This document shows positions 1 to 10,309 of a stretch of 64,000 bases of DNA, in pieces. Under the pieces are notes generated by a model. The model was not told the origin of the DNA and did not search any database. It worked only from the letters and a program-made list of their open reading frames with translations. A program made the position numbers and the translations under genes. Origin of the DNA: Miscanthus floridulus (lineage: Eukaryota > Streptophyta > Magnoliopsida > Poales > Poaceae); the NCBI RefSeq assembly GCF_019320115.1, contig NC_089583.1, positions 83,283,928 to 83,347,927 on the forward strand, read 5' to 3'. Positions within the stretch are counted from its first letter, which is position 1. Every line of letters starts with the position of its first letter.

Positions 1-71
1 TCAAATGCAAGCAATCAAGTACAAGTGCTTCAACCAACCAATATTGCAAGAGATCATCCATTGGACGTTAT
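1..71 (+). pseudogene. Copia element F, left piece of the polyprotein
   Basis: Read in frame from base 1, this short stretch encodes the linker just upstream of the reverse transcriptase of a Ty1/copia polyprotein and ends at residues R-D-H-P-L-D-V. The same frame resumes at 15800 after one copy of GTTAT is discounted, continuing I-I-G-D-I-S-R. It is therefore the 5' flank of the target site that element A split. The 5' LTR, gag and integrase of F lie left of the window. Confidence 0.85.
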
Positions 72-1486
72 TGTTGGGGACCTAATACCGGGGTACCCCA
101 GAAGGTGGAACCGATAACCACCGAACGTGAAAAACTTCTGGATGCATAAGGGCGCCGTTTCATCCCTTGTTCGAATAATAGGAGTTTGGTTCTGCCCCGC
201 CCAATGCCTTTGGGATCAGCTCGGTTTCTCCCGAGGGCCGAGGGATAAGCTCCGTCTCGCCCGACGCCTTTAGGGCGGGCTCGGTCTCGCCCGAGGGCCG
301 AGGATTTGTGTCCATCTCGCCCGATGCCTTTAGGGTGGGCTCGGTCTCATCTGAGGGCTGAGGGATAGTTTCCACCTCGCTCGACCCCAGAGGGGCAGGG
401 TCGGTCTCGCCCAGGAGATAGGGATTGGTCTCCGCTTCGCCCGATGGCGAGGAACGAGCCTCACCCTGCTCTGTATCTAAAGTATGGATCCTCCTTACCT
501 GACCACTTCTCCCTGTTCCCTCAGGATGATAGAAACAGGGCAAGACAAGACGTTCGGGTCAACCATGGCTCCAAGAACCATACCCTGCGCCCTAATAGGA
601 AAAGTACTACCAGGGGAGGATGGGACGGGTGCTTTAGACCCTTCTGGGCACCGCAGGGCCCGAAAGGTTGTACAGGTGCGTGCTCCTCGCCCTGTAGAAT
701 TGTAGGCGCCACCTTCAATCCTGGGACACAGAACCCGATGAAGATATACGACAACCGCTACACTCTAGAAGAAGATTTGCTATCTCCACGAACGACGGGA
801 ATTCCGTCACCATGCTGTAGACCTGAGGGAGCGGCGCCCGCTTCCCGACCCCTCAGGTCCAAAGCCAGAAGGCCTTGACCTCGGCGTTACTCTGAACCCC
901 GATCCCTCGACACTCCGACGAAGACTCACAAAAACCGGAAGACGTGTGGAGCAAGGATGGGAAAGGCTAATAAGTCAAAACCACTGTACTACAGCCCATA
1001 CCCTAAGTAGGGCAGCATTCTGTAATCAACCTGACACTCTACAGGGATATCAACAGTGTTGTAGGCACTTATCTTCCTTAGCACTCATCAGAATAAAGGA
1101 CCGAACCGGGTAGACGTGAACCACAAGATTAGCTAAAGCCCTTATCCGTGTAAAGCCAGCCCCTTGATCTATAAAAGGGGATGCGCTTCTCCCATAGAGG
1201 GAGGAGAAAAAAGGGAGACCACGGATAGATTCACACAGTCAAGCGGCTACGAAGCTCTTGACCTTCTTTCAACCCTTTCATCAGAGACTTGGGACCAGTC
1301 CCTCTCTCGATCGTTTGTACCCTTTACTACAGACCGTTCGCGGTGCTAATAACACAAGCAGTAGCAAACTAGACGTAGGGACATTCGGCCCGAACCAGTA
1401 TAAATCCTGTGTCCTTTAGCGCTCCATCCAGGCCTAATGCGCATTACCATAAATTTATTTGCCGGTGCTTGTACGAAACACCGACA
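72..1486 (+). repeat. 5' LTR of element A
   Basis: The LTR starts TGTTGGGG and ends ACCGACA, matching 14384-15799. Its U3 (about 190-440) is built of imperfect units around CTCGGTCTCGCCCGAGGG, which accounts for a repetitive open frame on the minus strand. A TATA box lies near 1170. The LTR should supply the promoter for the sense transcript; polyadenylation would occur in the 3' copy. Confidence 0.93.
1168..1178 (+). promoter_or_regulatory. TATA box in the 5' LTR of A
   Basis: TCTATAAAAGG lies about 310 bp before the LTR end. The same box is at 15480-15490 in the 3' LTR and in equivalent places in LTRs D (50995-51004) and E (25536-25545). It is the likely core promoter for genomic RNA. The transcription start is inferred, not seen. 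Confidence 0.7.
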
Positions 1487-1488
1487 GT

Positions 1489-1506
1489 TGGCGTGCCAGG
1501 TAGGGG
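1489..1506 (+). other. Primer-binding site of A
   Basis: TGGCGTGCCAGGTAGGGG begins two bases after the LTR end, as a tRNA primer site should. B (minus strand, 41859-41876) and D (from 51308) have near-identical sites with the same 2-bp offset. I do not assign the tRNA. Confidence 0.7.
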
Positions 1507-1521
1507 CTTTGCGCGTTCCAA

Positions 1522-3597
1522 ATGAGGCCTCGGATTGGCACCCACGCAATCACATGGGCCCCGGGCGCACACGTGCGTTTCGGTGACCTAGACTTCATCA
1601 TGACACTAGGAGGAGAGCTGGTGCTGACTCACTCAGCCGCCCCATCTCCCCCTTCCATCAACCTTAGCCGTCTTAGGCTCGATGGTCCACCGGGCAACTC
1701 CCTGGGAGTCCCGTCATCAAGGGAGGCTTCTCACAACGCCGCCTTATGCCCGGGAGGGTCCGTACGGAGCGCCCCGACAGCGTTTCCGATGGGTCTCCGC
1801 AATGCTGCGGCGACCACTGGCCGCCTTCTGGTGCTACGTATGGTTCAAACACCCATGGACATCGAGTTCGTGGGGGGCGATTGAGCAGGATACGGAGACT
1901 CTCTACGGGCTCCTCAACGAGGAACCAGGATCGTTCTCCAGCTCAGATTCCAGTAGGGGGAGCCACCACCCTTCTCGGGAATGCTTCATGACACAGACCC
2001 CTAAGGGTCACGTCGAAAGTGTCCCCGGGGAAGAGGTGACCCCCACAAACAACCCTAACTGTGGATCCGGGGATGAGACGGCAGCCCCATCTCGCCTAGG
2101 GATGGAGCAGCTGAGGGCATGTCAGCAAGAGATCGATGAGGCCGGGCAAGGGCTCGTCCGGGAGTACGCGGACATCAATCGCGAGATTGAACGCCGCAAA
2201 GACAGGGGGCGTGCGCGCGCCACGGCCCGCACCGTGCACCAAAGGATCCTCACTGACGATGGGGCCCTTCCTCACTTTGCCCGAGCCAGTCAGAACATCG
2301 CCACAGCAACTGCCTTGCTGCGGGGACTTCCGGAGGCCATGACATCTGAGGATCGCCGCGCCCACCGAGAAATTCGCACGTTGCTCGAGCGGGTGGCGGC
2401 GCAGCAGGCGGAAAGTTCGTTGTCTCGACGACGCGAACCTGACACCAGCCGGCGCGCGCCCTCGGTGCGTCCCACCAAAGACACGTCCGTCCACCAAACA
2501 CCGCCAGGCGGCAGGTAGCTCTCCGCCGTCCCAGTGCATCAACGCCTCGGCCGTGACTGCGACGTACGCAGCACCATCGATGCCCGGAGACGCGCCCACG
2601 GCGATGATGGTGAAGTGGCATGTCGCGGCTACCATCCCCAACGTGGTGGGCGCTACGACAGCAACGAGGACCGGAGCCCGAGCCCCGGCCTACCAGGCCC
2701 TCAGGCCTTCGATCGACACATCCTCAACGCTTGCGTTCCCCCTAAGGTATCGACCGCCTACCAACATTCCGAAATATTCTGTTGAAACAAATCCCGGGCT
2801 TTGGCTCAAAGACTATCGGCTTGCATGTCAGGCCGGTGGAGCGAGTGACGACAACTTCATTATTCACAATCTCCCGCTGTTTTTGGCCGATTCGGCGCGA
2901 GCATGGCTCGAGCACATACCGTCCAATGCTATTCAGTGTTGGGCCGATCTGATGGAGATCTTTGTGGGCAACTTCCAGGGCACGTACAAATGCCCTAGAA
3001 ATCCATGGGACCTCAAGAACTGCCGCCAGAAGGCCGATGAAACCCTCCACGGGTACATCCAGCGCTTCTCTCGACAATGCAACGAGCTCCCAAATGTCGC
3101 CGACGCCAACGTGATAGGAGCCTTTCTATCCGGGACGACCTGCGAATCCCTGGTCCATAAGCTAGGACGAAGGGGCCCGTAGACTACCAAGGAACTCCTG
3201 GACATCGCTACCAGTCATGCCTCTGGAGAGGAGGCGGTCGGAGCCATCTTTGATCGCTCCGACGGAAAGACAAGGCGGGATGAGGACGCCAGCGAAGGCG
3301 CCTCCAATCGTCCCGCCAAAGGGAAAAATAAGAAGCAACAGCGCGACAACTCGCTCATGGCCGCTGTCGATTGCAAAGGTGGCCGGAAGCCCGCGGAGGG
3401 CACTCCGAACCACTTTGAGAAAATGCTCAAGGGGCCATGCCCGAACCACGCCTTCCTGGCCAAGCACCTATACAAGAAATGCGGCCTCATGCGCAAATAC
3501 CTGGCCGGGGGCCTTAACAAGGGGGAGCAGGGGAAGGAGCCTGTCCCCACCACCGATGACACGGAGGAGAAGGACGACACCTTCCCAACGCCGACCG
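1522..3597 (+). pseudogene. gag of element A (broken)
   Basis: This encodes the structural polyprotein that forms the particle. The N-terminal part (V-R-F-G-D-L-D-F-I) is in the first frame. The reading then shifts to a second frame carrying a charged helical stretch and an arginine-rich linker that ends at a TAG (2516-2518), and to a third frame from about 2720. That last part holds the gag core with the typical W-L-x-D-Y-R-L-A-C, S-A-R-A-W-L-E and G-N-F-Q-G-T-Y motifs. A TAG at 3180-3182 breaks it again. At 3438-3482 is a Cys/His motif C-x2-H-x5-H-x4-C in place of the usual CCHC knuckle. The start near 1522 is chosen because the N-terminal motif matches B and D; the true initiator is uncertain. 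Confidence 0.8.
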
Positions 3598-4392
3598 GCG
3601 CCCTCATGATCTTTGGAGGATCAACGGCCTACGACTCCAGGCGCCGCCAGAAGGTCGCATGTCATGAGGTTTATACCGCTGGACCGGCCATGCCAGCCTT
3701 TCTCCGGTGGTCAGAATCCGCCATAACCTTCGACCGGACCGACCACCCAGACGCCATCCCACACCCGGGAAGGTACCCGCTTGTCGTCGATCCGATCGTC
3801 GGTCCAAAGCGGCTCACCAAGGTACTGATGGATGGGGGGAAGCGGCCTCAACATCATGTACGCCAAGACGCTCGACGAGATGGGCGTCGACCGAACGAAC
3901 CTCCGTCCCATCCGAGCACCTTTCCATGGTGTCATACCTAGGAGGCAAGCCGTGCCACTGGGGCAGATCGACCTGCCTGTCACTTTTGGGGATCGGTCCA
4001 ATTACCAGACTGAGACCCTCACCTTCGATGTAGTGGGGTTCCTGGGGACTTTCCACGCCATATTGGGGCGACCATGCTACACGAAGTTCATGGTCGTGCC
4101 CAATTATACGTACCTAAAGCTAAAAATGCTGGGCCCCCACGGAGTCATCACCATCGGCACCTCCTTCCAGCGCGCTTACGAGTGCGAGGTCGAATGCTGC
4201 AGACACGCGTCCGCAGTCATCGCCTCCGGAGAGCTCGCCACCCTTAGGGAGAAGGTCGTCGAAGAGGCACCCGACGCAAAGAAATCAACCGGGTTGTTCG
4301 AATCAGCAGAAGGCTCTAGGGAGGTCCTCTTGGATCCTAGCGGCTCTGAGGGCAAAAAAGCCCATGTTGGGACTGCGCTCTCCTCCGAATAG
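3598..4392 (+). pseudogene. Protease region of element A
   Basis: This is the retropepsin-like domain that would mature Gag-Pol. The stretch L-M-I-F-G-G leads to V-L-M-D-G-G, where the Asp (3831-3833) is the expected active-site residue; Tat elements use D-G-G rather than D-T-G. One base is inserted in the G-run straight after it (compare D at 53641-53665), which shifts the frame. The downstream half (G-S-G-L-N-I-M-Y, F-H-A-I-L-G-R, Y-L-K-L-K-M) continues from 3832 in another frame. It ends at TAG 4390-4392, a stop found at the same codon in B and D. Confidence 0.8.
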
Positions 4393-5550
4393 AAAAGCGC
4401 GCTCGTCGACTTCCTCCGCGCCAACAAAGACATCTTTGTGTGGAAACCCTTGGATATGCCGGGCATCCTGAGGGAGGTTGCCGAGCATACTCTCCAGATC
4501 CTCCTGGGCTCCAAACCGGTGAAACAACGCCTGCGCCGCTTCGACGAGGAGAAATGCAGGGCCATCGGCGAGGAGATAGCCAAACTACTGGCCGCAGGAT
4601 TCATTAAGGAAGTATACCACCCAGAGTGGTTAGCAAATCCTGTTCTTGTCCGAAAAAAGAGCGGGAAATGGAGAATGTGTGTCAATTATACTGGCCTCAA
4701 CAAAGCATGTCCAAAGGATCTATTTCCTTTGCCACGAATAGACCAAATAGTCGATTCCACCTCGGGGTGCGAAACCCTCTGCTTCCTTGACGCATACTTC
4801 GGCTACCATCAAATCACGATGAAAGAGTCCGACCAGCTCGCGACATCTTTTATCACTCCCTTCGGATCGTTTTGCTACATTTCAATGCCGTTCGGTCTAA
4901 AGAATGCTGGGGCAACGTACCAGCGCTGTATGCTTAATTGCTTCGGAGACCTCATCGGACGAACCGTTGAGGCCTATGTCGACGACATCATAGTCAAATC
5001 CAAGCGAGCTAACCACCTTGTCACCGACCTTGAACAAACCTTTGTGAAACTCTAGGCAAACGGCATCAAACTCAATCCCGAAAAATGTGTTTTCAGGGTC
5101 CCGAGGGGCATGCTACTCGGTTTCATCGTCTCCGAGCACGGCATCGAAGCCAACCCGGAGAAAATATCAACCATCACAAGAATGCGCCCGATCCAAAACA
5201 TAAAGGGGGTTCAGCGGATCACAGGGTGCCTCGCTGCCCTTAGCCGATTCATTTCGTGCCTCGGCGAACGAGGACTCCCCCTTTATCGACTCCTGAAGAA
5301 AGCCGACCGCTTCGAGTGGATAGCCGAGGCTCAGGAAGTGCTTGACATGGTTAAACAATTTTTAACTAAACCGCCAGTCCTAGTCCCTCCATGCAACGGA
5401 GAATCCCTCCTACTGTATATATCGGCCACCACCCAAGTGGTTAGCTCTGCCTTAGTAGTAGAGCGAGAGGAAGATGGGCACACCTTCAAGGTACAACGCC
5501 CTGTGTATTTCATCAGCGAGGTGTTATCCGACTCCAAAACCCACTACTCC
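4393..5550 (+). pseudogene. Reverse transcriptase of element A
   Basis: This domain would copy genomic RNA into DNA. Recognisable blocks are A-N-K-D-I-F, K-Q-R-L-R-R-F, the K-S-G-K-W-R-M-C-V block, F-L-D-A-Y-F-G-Y-H-Q-I, M-P-F-G-L-K-N-A-G-A-T-Y-Q-R and the catalytic Y-V-D-D at 4975-4986. A TAG at 5053-5055 splits the connection region; D has a TAG at the same codon (54859-54861). The thumb/connection part resumes at N-G-I-K-L-N-P-E-K-C and runs to a further TAG at 5551-5553. The catalytic aspartates survive but the frame does not. Confidence 0.9.
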
Positions 5551-6300
5551 TAGATCCAGAAACTCCTCTACACACCGTCCTCATCACCAAAAGGAAGCTA
5601 CGCCACTACTTCGAGTCACACCCCATGACAGTGGTGACGTCGTTCCCCCTCGGTGAGGTTGTTCATAGCCATGACGCTACGGGAAGAACCGCAAAGTGGG
5701 CACTCGAGCTGATGGATCAGGGCATTTCCTATGCCCCCCGAACGGCGATCAAGTCTCAGGCACTAGCTGACTTCATCGCGGAGTGGACCGAGGTCCAGAT
5801 GCCACCAGCAGCCGTCGATCAAGAGTATTGGACAATGTACTTCGATGGATCGCTGATGAAGAAGGGCGCTGGAGCAGGACTGGTCTTTATATCTCCCCTT
5901 GGGGTCCACATGAGGTACATGGTTTGGCTCCTTTTCCCCTCATCAAACAATACTGCAGAATACGAAGCACTCATAAATGGCCTACGAATCGCCATCGAGC
6001 TGGGCATCCGATGCCTCGACGTCAGGGGTGACTCTCAGCTGGTCGTCAACCAGGTCATGAAAGAGTCATGCTGCCACGACGCCAAGATGGAAGCATACTG
6101 TAAAGAGGTCCGACGACTAGAGGACAAATTCGACGGCCTCGAACTCAATCACATCCCTAGGCGCCTCAACGAAGCAGCCGACACACTCGCAAAAGCAGCA
6201 TCCAGCCGAGAGCCAGTCCCAATAGGCGTCTTCGCCAGTGATCAACACAAACCCTCGGTACGCTACGCGGGGTCAGAACAAGCCAACGACGGCCTCTCTA
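5551..6300 (+). pseudogene. RNase H of element A
   Basis: This domain would degrade RNA in RNA:DNA hybrids. The frame is open from 5554 to 6749. Catalytic-type residues are seen in order: Asp in Y-F-D-G-S (about 5839), Glu in A-E-Y-E-A-L, Asp in R-G-D-S-Q-L-V-V, and the terminal H-I-P-R-R-L-N-E-A-A-D block. A short proline-rich tether then leads to integrase. It is the best preserved pol domain in A. Confidence 0.88.
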
Positions 6301-7634
6301 GTCCGACCCCGGGGGCCGATCCGCCAACTACGCCGCCCGACCTTGAGGTCATGGAGCTTGATGAGGACCCAGTAGGGGAGTCCGACCCTCCCGATGACTG
6401 GAGAATGCTTTACCTCAACTACCTCCTCCACGACATACTACCGGCAGACAAGACGGAATCCCAACGGCTCACACGACGCGCCAAGTCCTTCGTTCTTATA
6501 GAGGGCGAACTCTACAAGCGAAGTCACATCGGAATTCTGCAACTCTGTATCCCTAGCAAACAGGGAAAACTCCTACTGGGAGACATCCACAGTGGAGTAT
6601 GCGGTCATCATGCCGCACCGAGAACCTTGGTTGGGAATGCATTCCGGCAAGGCTTCTACTGGCCCACCGCGGTGGCCGATGCCGAGCAAATTGTACGCAC
6701 CTGCGAAGGGTGCCAGTATTACGCTCAGCAAACGCACCTCCCGGCCTAGGCTCTCCAGATGATCCCCATCACGTGGCCCTTTGCGGTCTAGGGACTCGAC
6801 CTGGTTGGGCCACTCAAAAAGGTGCCCGGGGGCTTTACCCACCTGCTTGTCACCATAGACAAGTTTACAAAATGGATCGAGGCCCGACCAATATCCACAA
6901 TCAAATCCGAGCAAGTTGTTCTGTTCTTCCTCGACATCGTCCATCGCTTTGGAGTCCCAAACTCCATCATCACAGACAACGACACGCAGTTCACCGATAG
7001 GAAATTCATTTGATTCTGTGACGAACAACACATCCGGATCGATTGGGCAACCGTCGCACACCCCCGGACGAACGGGCAGGTCGAGCACGCAAATGGCATG
7101 CTCCTTCAAGGCCTCAAGCCCAGAATTTTCAACCGATTGAATAAGTTCGGCGCACGCTGGCTTGCTGAGCTCCCGGCCATGCTCTGGAGCCTAAGGACAA
7201 CTCCTAGCTGGGCCACCGGCTACACACCTTTCTTCATGGTCTATGGTTCCGAGGCCGTTCTTCCGACGGACCTTGACTATGGAGCGCCAAGGGTCAGAGC
7301 GTACGACGAGCAGGGAGCCGAGGCATCCCACCAAGACGCCATGGACCAGCTGGATGAAGCCCGCGACATCGCCCTCCTCCGTTCAGCTAGGTACCAACAA
7401 GCGTTGCGGCGGTACCACAACCGACGGGTGCGAGGTCGAGCCTTCAACGTTGGAGACCTTGTCCTCCATCTTGTGCAGAGCAACAAGGACCACCACAAAC
7501 TCTCCCCACCCTGGGAAGGGCCCTACGTCGTCGTGGAAGTACTTCGCCCAGGCGCCTACCGGTTGAAAACCATCAACGGCGAAGTCTTCACCAACGCCTG
7601 GAACATTGAGCAGCTACGTCATTTTTATCCTTAA
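6301..7634 (+). pseudogene. Integrase of element A
   Basis: This domain would insert the cDNA. The N-terminal zinc-binding motif spans about 6588-6716 (H-S-G-V-C-G-H-H then C-E-G-C). The core has Asp in G-L-D-L-V-G-P, Asp in I-T-D-N-D-T-Q-F and Glu in N-G-Q-V-E-H-A-N-G-M, a full D,D,E set. The C-terminal domain includes N-V-G-D-L-V-L and ends N-A-W-N-I-E-Q-L-R-H-F-Y-P at 7634. Three stops break it: TAG 6747-6749, TAG 6789-6791 and TGA 7011-7013. Confidence 0.9.
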
Positions 7635-8214
7635 AGCATACACTATTCCTTATCAGTTTTTGTCATAATAAGACCCCGATCCTTAGTGACTTCCGACCCC
7701 TACAAATCGCGAGGGGTCAGACCTCACTCGGGGGCTGGCATGTGACATATGAAATACAACTATTACGCTTGCAAAAAACCTCCTGTGTTATAGCTGCGAA
7801 CATTCGCTAGGCTTTCCATTCTTCTCATAAATAAGTCCTAAGGGCTAAGATTTTGGGAACAAATTCTGAATACAACTAGTAGGACTGCGGGAGGCCCGTG
7901 CCCCGGTGGCTGCGACCTCTTTGCTCACTAGCTCATTTTAGAACTGATTCGCCCACGTTCTTAGTTTTTTACGACTTAGATTGTGAGAAGGGTCGGGGGA
8001 CACTAAAACCATTTCTACAAAAAAGAGAGAAACTTATGAAACTACTTGCCATAGGCAATAGATGAAGTTTTATCCTTTTCACCATAGGCAATAGATGAAG
8101 TTTTGTCCATTTTTTGCGCAAATTTGCTCATTACAAAGGACTAATATACTTGTAAATTTAGGACTGCTTACTCGGGGGCTTCCCCCATAAAATTATTTCA
8201 ATACCAGTCTCTGC
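7635..8214. other. Non-coding spacer after pol in A
   Basis: No gene is visible. It holds two polypurine-like ACTCGGGGGCT motifs (7726-7736, 8170-8180) conserved at matching places in D (56570, 56952), and a short AATAGATGAAGTTTT duplication near 8067-8103. Confidence 0.6.
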
Positions 8215-8769
8215 TTAGCCTGCTACAGGAACTACTGCGACCGCCGCGCCACGCTCTCCATCAGCGGCGACCAGGGCGTGTACATGGGCCAGCTTGTCTA
8301 CTACGACCGCCGCGCCATGCTCTCCATTGGCGACGTCCGGGGCGTGTACACGAGCTAGCTCATCTACCCCGGTCGCCACGCCATGCTTTCCATCGGCGAC
8401 ATTCTGCCGCTTCACGGGATCCTCGAAGGCGCCATCATCTACAACGCCTCTGCTTGGGCGTCCGGGGACTACGCCATCATCGACGACCGCGATCCCGACA
8501 GCGACGTCTCCGCTAGGGCGTCTGGGGACTACACCATCATCGCCGGTCACAACCCTGACAATGGCGACAGGGCAGGGAACCCCTCCCGCCAAAGAAGGAG
8601 CACGACGAACGACGACGAAGTCAACGACGCACGGCGCCCCCCAGCGTCCCTTCTCCTTCGGCAGCAGCGACCCTTCACTAAGGGCGGCATACACCATCTC
8701 ATCCTCCGGCTTGACATCACGCTCCAGATTCACAAACAGATTTGTGAGTTTTTTCTCTCCCTCGGGCAT
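8215..8769 (-). CDS. Second antisense reading frame of A (unrecognised)
   Basis: I do not recognise this protein. It starts at ATG 8769 with M-P-E-G-E-K-K-L-T and is open for 184 codons. A counterpart sits at the same place and strand in D (56978-57398): the two share the start region (E-K-L-T, R-D-V), the middle segment (F-V-V-V, then A-G-x-x-P-x-P) and the C-terminal half, although D is broken. The C-terminal part is low-complexity Val/Ala/Gly/Asp and in A is expanded by 66-bp tandem repeats. A TATA-like box lies 122 bp upstream (119 bp in D). Conservation of position, strand and promoter argues for a real gene; the composition is a caution. Confidence 0.45.
   Translation of the reverse strand: MPEGEKKLTNLFVNLERDVKPEDEMVYAALSEGSLLPKEKGRWGAPCVVDFVVVRRAPSLAGGVPCPVAIVRVVTGDDGVVPRRPSGDVAVGIAVVDDGVVPGRPSRGVVDDGAFEDPVKRQNVADGKHGVATGVDELARVHAPDVANGEHGAAVVVDKLAHVHALVAADGERGAAVAVVPVAG
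8234..8425. repeat. 66-bp tandem repeat, about 3 copies
   Basis: Units start near 8234, 8300 and 8366 around CGACCGCCGCGCCACGCTC. A second pair of about 60-bp units follows at roughly 8445-8570. Each 66-bp unit encodes 22 residues of the second antisense frame, so the expansion kept frame. D has a single copy (about 57012-57050). Confidence 0.75.
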
Positions 8770-8890
8770 TACTCTTCCTCACTCAGGGACCGCCACGACG
8801 CACGGATGTATTCGGGGGAAAGGAAGAAGAAGGAGACAAAGCGGCTCAGAGGCAGAAGATGAGGTGGGATAGGAACTCCCCTCCCCCTCC

Positions 8891-8900
8891 CTATTTAAAG
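8891..8900 (-). promoter_or_regulatory. TATA-like box upstream of the second antisense frame in A
   Basis: On the minus strand CTTTAAATAG is followed by a GGGAGGGGGAGGGG run, 122 bp before ATG 8769. D has CTTAAATAG with the same G-rich run at 57517-57525. Confidence 0.5.
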
Positions 8901-10309
8901 AAGAGCCACTGCAGCTAAGGAAAGGCGAAAGGTTGGATGAATACCCCCTCCCTTCTTGTCTTTACAATACAAAATCAATGCTGATTAATACCTGAGGGGA
9001 CGCGCCGAAACTGATGGGACGCGCCCCGGTTGACGAAGCATTCCTCCCCGGTCAAACTGGACACTACCCGAGTATGGCCCGCCACTGACCCGCTCTGGAC
9101 GCGGCAATTAAAGCGCCCACATGGGCAGCCAACCCTTCGCCTCCCCAAGCAGGACCACGGGACGGTCCGACAACAGGATCTCTGTAAAGCGGAGCCCTAA
9201 CGGATCTCCTGGGCCGGTCATCCAGCCCGGGAAAGATGACGGACGAACGTCCAAGGTTACTCCAACCTCATCATCAGGGCCCGAACCCCGCACGAACATA
9301 CCGCCAAGGTAACGTTACCGACCCCGCCTTCGTTTCAATTATATTATACATATATAAGACATCCCGACGCTTCGTGTCACATCACGAAATGGCCGTCGCC
9401 TCATTCGATATAAGTGGCGACAGGCCGAGGTTCGAAGGCCAGCCCACGAAGGGCTCGAGGCCACCTCGTGCCGAATAGAGCCAGGGAGAAATAACTAAGA
9501 CAAGCCCCAGCGGCCCTGCCCGACCTCGCTCGGAAGCGGACAGGGATGTCTCAACCTTTTCTCGTTCGATTCTAACCCTGAGCCGAACCCACAGAATCTC
9601 CATCGAGGAGAGGCCATCGGGCTGCCTGAGCCTGTCGAATAGCTCGGGCATCTACCGGGAGGCGGGTTAAGAAGTTGTGGAATGCCACCAGAGGGCTCTG
9701 CCGACCCCATCAGCAAATGATAGACCCGGACTCCACACGAACGTACCCATTAGTGAGCTCGTTAAGCGCGATACTCGAGCCGTCGAGGCAAGTGTCGTTC
9801 ACTCAGCCCCTCTGATTGCGAAAACCGAGGATGGGGTAACACGCAAATAACGGCCGACCCCTATCAGACCCTAACAAGGCTCGGGGATTCGAGCCTATCA
9901 ATACAGGGGCACAGGTTCGAAGGCCCTACCTTGCCGAGCCCATAGAATCCTCAGTAGGGGATTTCTGTTGGAAGACAGGGCGGGGAATATTGCGATATCA
10001 TTCATGGACTTCGTCGACCCTGTCGCCAAAACCACAGTTCCGACCTCCAGTAACCCCCGACCCCAGCAAATGCAGGGGGTCGGACCTTACTCGGGGGCTA
10101 GTTAAGGTACGGCTACCTCCTTTCTTTCTTTTGAAACAATCTCCTCGCATCACGACCAGCGGCAAGATTCGCGGGAACAGGTTGGTAAGATCGCAAAAAA
10201 TCAAACAAAATGAAATCACGACGCAAAATCACAAAACCGCGTCCAGACTCGAAAATACGACACTTGTCCACATATTACATATAAGTTGCTTTCAAAATTG
10301 TTCGACTAA
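8901..10309. other. Non-coding 3' region of A
   Basis: No convincing gene on either strand. From about 9420 it contains one copy, and near 9905 the start of a second, of a roughly 470-bp unit beginning GAGGTTCGAAGGCC that is tandemly duplicated in D (58540-59480). A further ACTCGGGGGCT motif is at 10089-10099, preceded by a GGGGTCGGACCT context that also precedes the one at 7726. Confidence 0.55.

Noticed and set aside
160..543. Minus-strand frame of 127 codons with repeated S-G-E-T-E-P units, and its twin at 14380-14856
   Set aside because: It is a by-product of short GC-rich repeats in the LTR U3 and appears in both LTR copies; no start context or conservation in D or E.
2096..2641. 181-codon minus-strand frame across gag of A
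   Set aside because: Shadow of the gag linker; the sense strand matches gag of D whereas this frame is broken there.
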